Part shown: positions 30,121 to 32,932 of the stretch, one piece after another
Layout of the letters: each line of letters starts with the position of its first letter
Position numbering within the stretch: the first letter of the stretch is position 1
Source: an uncultured Clostridium sp.
GTDB lineage: Bacteria; Bacillota; Clostridia; Lachnospirales; Lachnospiraceae
Direction: 5' to 3'
DNA: 32,932 bases
NCBI GenBank assembly: GCA_945915475.1
Contig: CAMEFI010000035.1
Span: 1 to 32,932, forward strand
Program-made: the position numbers and the translations under genes
The notes under the pieces: model-generated
Database searches by the model: none
What the model was told of the DNA's origin: nothing
The model's input: only the letters and a program-made list of their open reading frames with translations

Positions 30121-30166
30121 AGAAAGTGGAGGTTGCCAGGGGGTAGGAATGGTACACATATTATGA

Positions 30167-30183
30167 ACAAAATAATGTACATT
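30167..30183 (+). promoter_or_regulatory. 17-bp motif upstream of the mini-PolC gene
   Basis: ACAAAATAATGTACATT, containing the palindrome AATGTACATT; a 16-of-17 copy lies at 32634-32650 ahead of the WYL-type gene. Probably a common operator or promoter element. Confidence 0.5.
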
Positions 30184-30239
30184 AATGATGTTATATTTAT
30201 CTCATAGGAAGCTTATCGGAAAAAGGAAAGGAGCAGACT

Positions 30240-32627
30240 ATGGGTTCGAAGAAAACAAGAATTGAACTTCACTGTCATAGTGTTTATAGCGAGAGAGATG
30301 GTGTAAGCAGTGTAAGAGATTTGATTACAGTAGCTGATAGATTAGGCATATCAGGGATGGCTTTTACGGATCATAATTCGGTTGCTGGATATGGAGAAAC
30401 TATGCGTTATTCCAGACAGATTCCAGAATTTCAGATGATATATGGAATGGAAGGGATTGTGGTGGATGATATAGATGCTAACAGAAATGCAGAATATAAT
30501 AAAATAGCATCGACATACCATGTTTCTTTTCTGATTCGCAATGAAATTGGAAAACAGAATCTCTTTCGGCTGATAACTAAGAGCAATTTTCAGTGTAAGG
30601 GAAAGCAATCAGTAATCCCTTGGAGTGAAATAGAAAAGCATAGAGAGGGATTACTAATAGGTAGTGCTTGTTCTGCCGGACAGTTATATGATTTGATTCG
30701 CACTGACGCAACAGAAGAGGAACTACATCGGATAGCGAAAAGGTATGACTATTTGGAAGTGCAACCTGCAGACAGTAAATTGTTCTTGATAAAGGATGCA
30801 TGTGATTATGATGCAGCAATTGCCAAAATACAAGAATACGATAGAAAGGTTGTAGATATTGGAGCGCGGCTTGACATTCCTGTTGTAGCTACCGGTAATG
30901 TTCATTTTGCGACTGCGGAGGAAAGTAGTGTAAGAGCAATTATTCAATGTTACTTAGGAAATGAAAACGACGAACAATATGCTCTTCAGATCAGGAGCAC
31001 TGAGGAAATGCTGGAGGCTTTTTCTTATTTGGGGAAGGAAAAAGCGTATGAGATTGTGGTTGAAAATACTCATAGAATAGCAGAGCAGATAGAAGAGTTT
31101 GAGGTGCTTCCTACTGAGACAAAGAAGTATTATCCGGTACTGGATAATGCATATGAAAGATTATCTGAGATTTGCTTTCAAAGGTTGAAAAAAATATATG
31201 GAAATACCATTGAACAGAGTATCTTGGATATACTTGATTGGGAACTGAATGGTCTTAGGGAGAGTGGTTCGGATTCTATTCTGCTTTTGGCAAAAGAATT
31301 GGTTAATGAGACAGGATTAAGTCCATATGAATTTGGCTATAGGGGAATTCTCGGAGGACTTTTAACTGCTTATCTGTGTGGACTCACCTGTATAAATCCT
31401 TTAGAAGCAAAGCTCTTACTTTACCCGGAGTTTGTAATAGGAATTGATGGCGACAAGGAAGTTGATATTGATTTCAATTTCCCGGTTAAATTCAGAGATA
31501 AAGTGCAGGCACTGTGCGCTGAACTGGAAGAGGTGGGAGATTCCTTCCATTCTGCTACAGTAGAAACCATGTCAGATTGGGAAGCATATTCTGCAGTAGA
31601 CGAATATGAGTCTTATCATGAGATTGAATATACACAGGAAAAGAGAGAATGGTTATTAAATCGCTTAAGAAATGTGATATGGAAACACTGTGAGCAACCA
31701 GAAGGAAATGTACTTGTTCCGGAAGGCTGTGATATTTCAGAATTTACGCCATTGGAAGATCTAAACCATGAAGTTAGTATGGTAAGCTACCATGACCTTG
31801 ATGGATATCTGTATAAGTTTGATGTCTTGACAAATGATTCTGTAGAAATGGTCTACAGGCTCATGAAAAGAACGGGGGTAAATGTTAAGGATATTTCCCT
31901 TGATGATGAGGATGTTGCGAAAATGTTTTCTGATAGAACTGTTTGGAACGGTGAAGAAAAAAAGGGAATGGATGCAATTGGTGTTCCAGAGTTCCAGACA
32001 CAGTATATGTATATTCTGGCCTGTCAAATTGGTGTTGATTCTTTTACGGATGTTGTTAAGGTAATTGCCTTAGCACATGGTACTGGTGTATGGTATGGAA
32101 ATGCGGAGGATTTATTAAAAGACGGTATCTATACGAAAGACAGCATATTAGCAACCAGAGAGGACATATTCGAATGTTTGCTGGTTTTGGGATTTTGCAG
32201 GGAGGAAGCTTTTGCAATAGCTGAATTTGTACGAAAAGGGAAAGCTTCCTACAGTCACTCAGAAAAGTGGGATAAGTGGAAACAAAAGATAATGGAAGCA
32301 GGTGCACCGGAGTGGTTTGTCTGGTCGTGCGAACAGATAAAGTATATGTTTCCTAGAGCACACGCTTACAGATATGCTTTGGATGCATGGTGGTGTGCGT
32401 GGTTTAAGTTTCATTATCCAAAAGAATTCTATCAAGTATATTTTGAGTTATGCAAAAATAGAAATTTGCTTGAAGTCATCAAAAAGGGAGAGGAAGCATT
32501 CAAACTATATAAGCAGGGATATTTTGCTGGAATGAGTGGTTCTGCTGGTAAGGAAGATACTTCTGGATTGATAATCCCAGATTTTTTGGTGGTGGAAGAG
32601 ATGTTTTCAAGAGGAATACGAATATAA
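30240..32627 (+). CDS. Miniature PolC-like DNA polymerase III alpha relative (PHP domain plus polymerase core)
   Basis: 795 residues against about 1440 for host PolC. The N-terminal PHP domain (ELHCHSVYSERDGV, His11/His13; FTDHNSV, 42-48) runs without the inserted exonuclease. PolC-type blocks follow: GLLIGSACSAGQLY, PVVATGNVHF, TTEEMLEAFSYLG-like RSTEEMLEAFSYLG, VDIDFNF (408-414) and YKFDVLTND (526-534). Asp409, Asp411 and Asp528 match the polymerase metal-binding aspartates in spacing. Later blocks are GVPEFQTQYM, ALAHGTGVWYGNAEDL and IKYMFPRAHAYRYALDAW. The OB domain, exonuclease, Cys zinc module and C-terminal domains are missing. AAAGGAG six bases upstream fixes the start. It could be an element replication polymerase or a non-catalytic competitor. 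Confidence 0.75.
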   Translation: MGSKKTRIELHCHSVYSERDGVSSVRDLITVADRLGISGMAFTDHNSVAGYGETMRYSRQIPEFQMIYGMEGIVVDDIDANRNAEYNKIASTYHVSFLIRNEIGKQNLFRLITKSNFQCKGKQSVIPWSEIEKHREGLLIGSACSAGQLYDLIRTDATEEELHRIAKRYDYLEVQPADSKLFLIKDACDYDAAIAKIQEYDRKVVDIGARLDIPVVATGNVHFATAEESSVRAIIQCYLGNENDEQYALQIRSTEEMLEAFSYLGKEKAYEIVVENTHRIAEQIEEFEVLPTETKKYYPVLDNAYERLSEICFQRLKKIYGNTIEQSILDILDWELNGLRESGSDSILLLAKELVNETGLSPYEFGYRGILGGLLTAYLCGLTCINPLEAKLLLYPEFVIGIDGDKEVDIDFNFPVKFRDKVQALCAELEEVGDSFHSATVETMSDWEAYSAVDEYESYHEIEYTQEKREWLLNRLRNVIWKHCEQPEGNVLVPEGCDISEFTPLEDLNHEVSMVSYHDLDGYLYKFDVLTNDSVEMVYRLMKRTGVNVKDISLDDEDVAKMFSDRTVWNGEEKKGMDAIGVPEFQTQYMYILACQIGVDSFTDVVKVIALAHGTGVWYGNAEDLLKDGIYTKDSILATREDIFECLLVLGFCREEAFAIAEFVRKGKASYSHSEKWDKWKQKIMEAGAPEWFVWSCEQIKYMFPRAHAYRYALDAWWCAWFKFHYPKEFYQVYFELCKNRNLLEVIKKGEEAFKLYKQGYFAGMSGSAGKEDTSGLIIPDFLVVEEMFSRGIRI

Positions 32628-32633
32628 ATATGT

Positions 32634-32650
32634 ACAAAATAATGCACATT
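32634..32650 (+). promoter_or_regulatory. Second copy of the 17-bp motif
   Basis: ACAAAATAATGCACATT differs from 30167-30183 at one position and lies just before the promoter of the WYL-type gene. Confidence 0.5.
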
Positions 32651-32654
32651 TTGA

Positions 32655-32684
32655 TTGCTGATAGACGCAAAGGTGCGATATAAT
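32655..32684 (+). promoter_or_regulatory. Promoter of the WYL-type regulator gene
   Basis: TTGCTG (32655-32660), an 18-base spacer containing CGCA-AAGG-TGCG, and TATAAT (32679-32684). Confidence 0.55.
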
Positions 32685-32733
32685 AAAGGAGAAATTCACA
32701 GATATTCTTTATAGGATTGTGAGGTTATGGATT

Positions 32734-32932
32734 ATGTATGCAACTGCCAATAAGAAAATGTTAAATATGCTGATTATTGACATTCTAAAAGAATACTCGG
32801 ATGAGAATCATAAGCTTACACAACAGGAGATAATCAGGCTTTTAAAGTCTAATTATGACATGGAATGTGATCGTCGTTCTGTTAAAAATAATGTGCTTTA
32901 TCTTAAGGAACTGGGCTATGATATTTACATGG
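32734..32932 (+). CDS. WYL-type transcriptional regulator, N-terminal part (runs off window)
   Basis: Only the first 66 residues are present. ILKEYSDENHKLTQQEII, then CDRRSVKNNVLYLKELGYDI, is the winged HTH seen at the front of Firmicutes WYL-domain regulators; the WYL domain itself would lie outside the window. GAGG near 32720 is the ribosome binding site and ATG 32734 the start. The gene has its own promoter and shares an upstream motif with the mini-PolC gene, so it may control both. The frame is open to the window edge. Confidence 0.7.
   Translation, partial: MYATANKKMLNMLIIDILKEYSDENHKLTQQEIIRLLKSNYDMECDRRSVKNNVLYLKELGYDIYM

Larger units (their letters stand above)
3899..32932. mobile_element. 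Mosaic conjugative element or genomic island inserted in spoIVB (right end not in window)
   Basis: From the point where spoIVB loses its family sequence (about 3899) to the window end, the genes are accessory: SymE-like protein, VirB4, NlpC/P60, an insertion sequence, surface protein and signal peptidase, NACHT protein, sigma-like paralogs, relaxase and MobC, AbiE and a mini-PolC. No integrase, no coupling protein and no 3' spoIVB fragment are visible, so the right boundary and the recombinase type are unknown. Transfer genes point in both directions and base composition shifts between segments, suggesting nested or rearranged elements rather than one simple ICE. Confidence 0.7.

Noticed and set aside
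29619-30159. Several 60-110 residue frames on both strands in the hairpin array
   Set aside because: No ribosome binding sites, and the sequence is better explained by paired arms and repeated motifs.
30240-32627. The host's own polC
   Set aside because: About half the length, without exonuclease, OB or zinc module, and embedded in element cargo.

Overview
The window looks like chromosomal DNA of a spore-forming Clostridia species, most likely Lachnospiraceae. Base composition is moderate to low in GC, ribosome binding sites are strong AGGAGG types, and the first 3.9 kb carries the order nadK - argR - recN - spoIVB that is typical of that group. This core block stops abruptly inside spoIVB. 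The SpoIVB reading frame ends at GGIVQGM, just where the family continues into SGSP with its catalytic serine. From about 3899 to the end of the window the DNA is accessory, so a large mobile element has landed in, and disrupted, a sporulation protease gene. No integrase, no right junction and no 3' part of spoIVB are visible; they must lie beyond the window.

Accessory layout. (a) 4.0-9.6 kb: SymE-like protein, a VirB4-type conjugation ATPase and a membrane-anchored NlpC/P60 hydrolase, the order seen in Clostridium difficile CTn-type elements (CD1110/CD1108-like). (b) 9.7-12.2 kb: a small AT-rich orphan gene and a complete ISLre2-family insertion sequence, 10296-12192, with imperfect terminal repeats and a 9-bp target duplication. 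(c) 12.3-14.0 kb: a secreted, membrane-anchored surface protein overlapping a SipW-like signal peptidase. (d) 14.0-18.7 kb: a 1550-residue NACHT/STAND NTPase with a beta-propeller C-terminus, a plausible immune sensor. (e) 19.0-21.2 kb: two paralogous, convergent sigma-70-like proteins, each behind a structured leader; one leader contains an exact IncQ/pSK41-type nick motif. (f) 21.5-23.9 kb: a 55-residue Cys-rich protein, then a 438-residue protein carrying the C-terminal half of FtsZ without its GTP-binding half, then an AT-rich orphan. (g) 23.9-27.1 kb: relaxase and MobC on the minus strand, followed by about 0.9 kb of structured non-coding DNA (candidate oriT). (h) 28.0-29.5 kb: an AbiE-type toxin-antitoxin pair. 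(i) 29.5-30.2 kb: a non-coding array of long hairpins with two recurring sequence/structure motifs. (j) 30.2-32.6 kb: a miniature PolC-like DNA polymerase III alpha relative, then the start of a WYL-type regulator.

How it fits together. The transfer genes are incomplete (no VirD4/TcpA, no VirB6/VirB8, no integrase in view), and VirB4 and the relaxase point in opposite directions. The region therefore reads as a mosaic or rearranged conjugative element carrying defence and stability cargo (NACHT protein, AbiE) and host-manipulation candidates (FtsZ half-protein, mini-PolC, sigma-like pair). The observations I rate highest are the FtsZ half-protein, the exact loss of the SpoIVB catalytic serine, the NACHT sensor with an unassigned N-terminus, the mini-PolC, the structured DNA/RNA arrays, and the large nested hairpin 3' of the ISLre2 transposase. 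All function calls come from reading motifs by eye; no database search was run.
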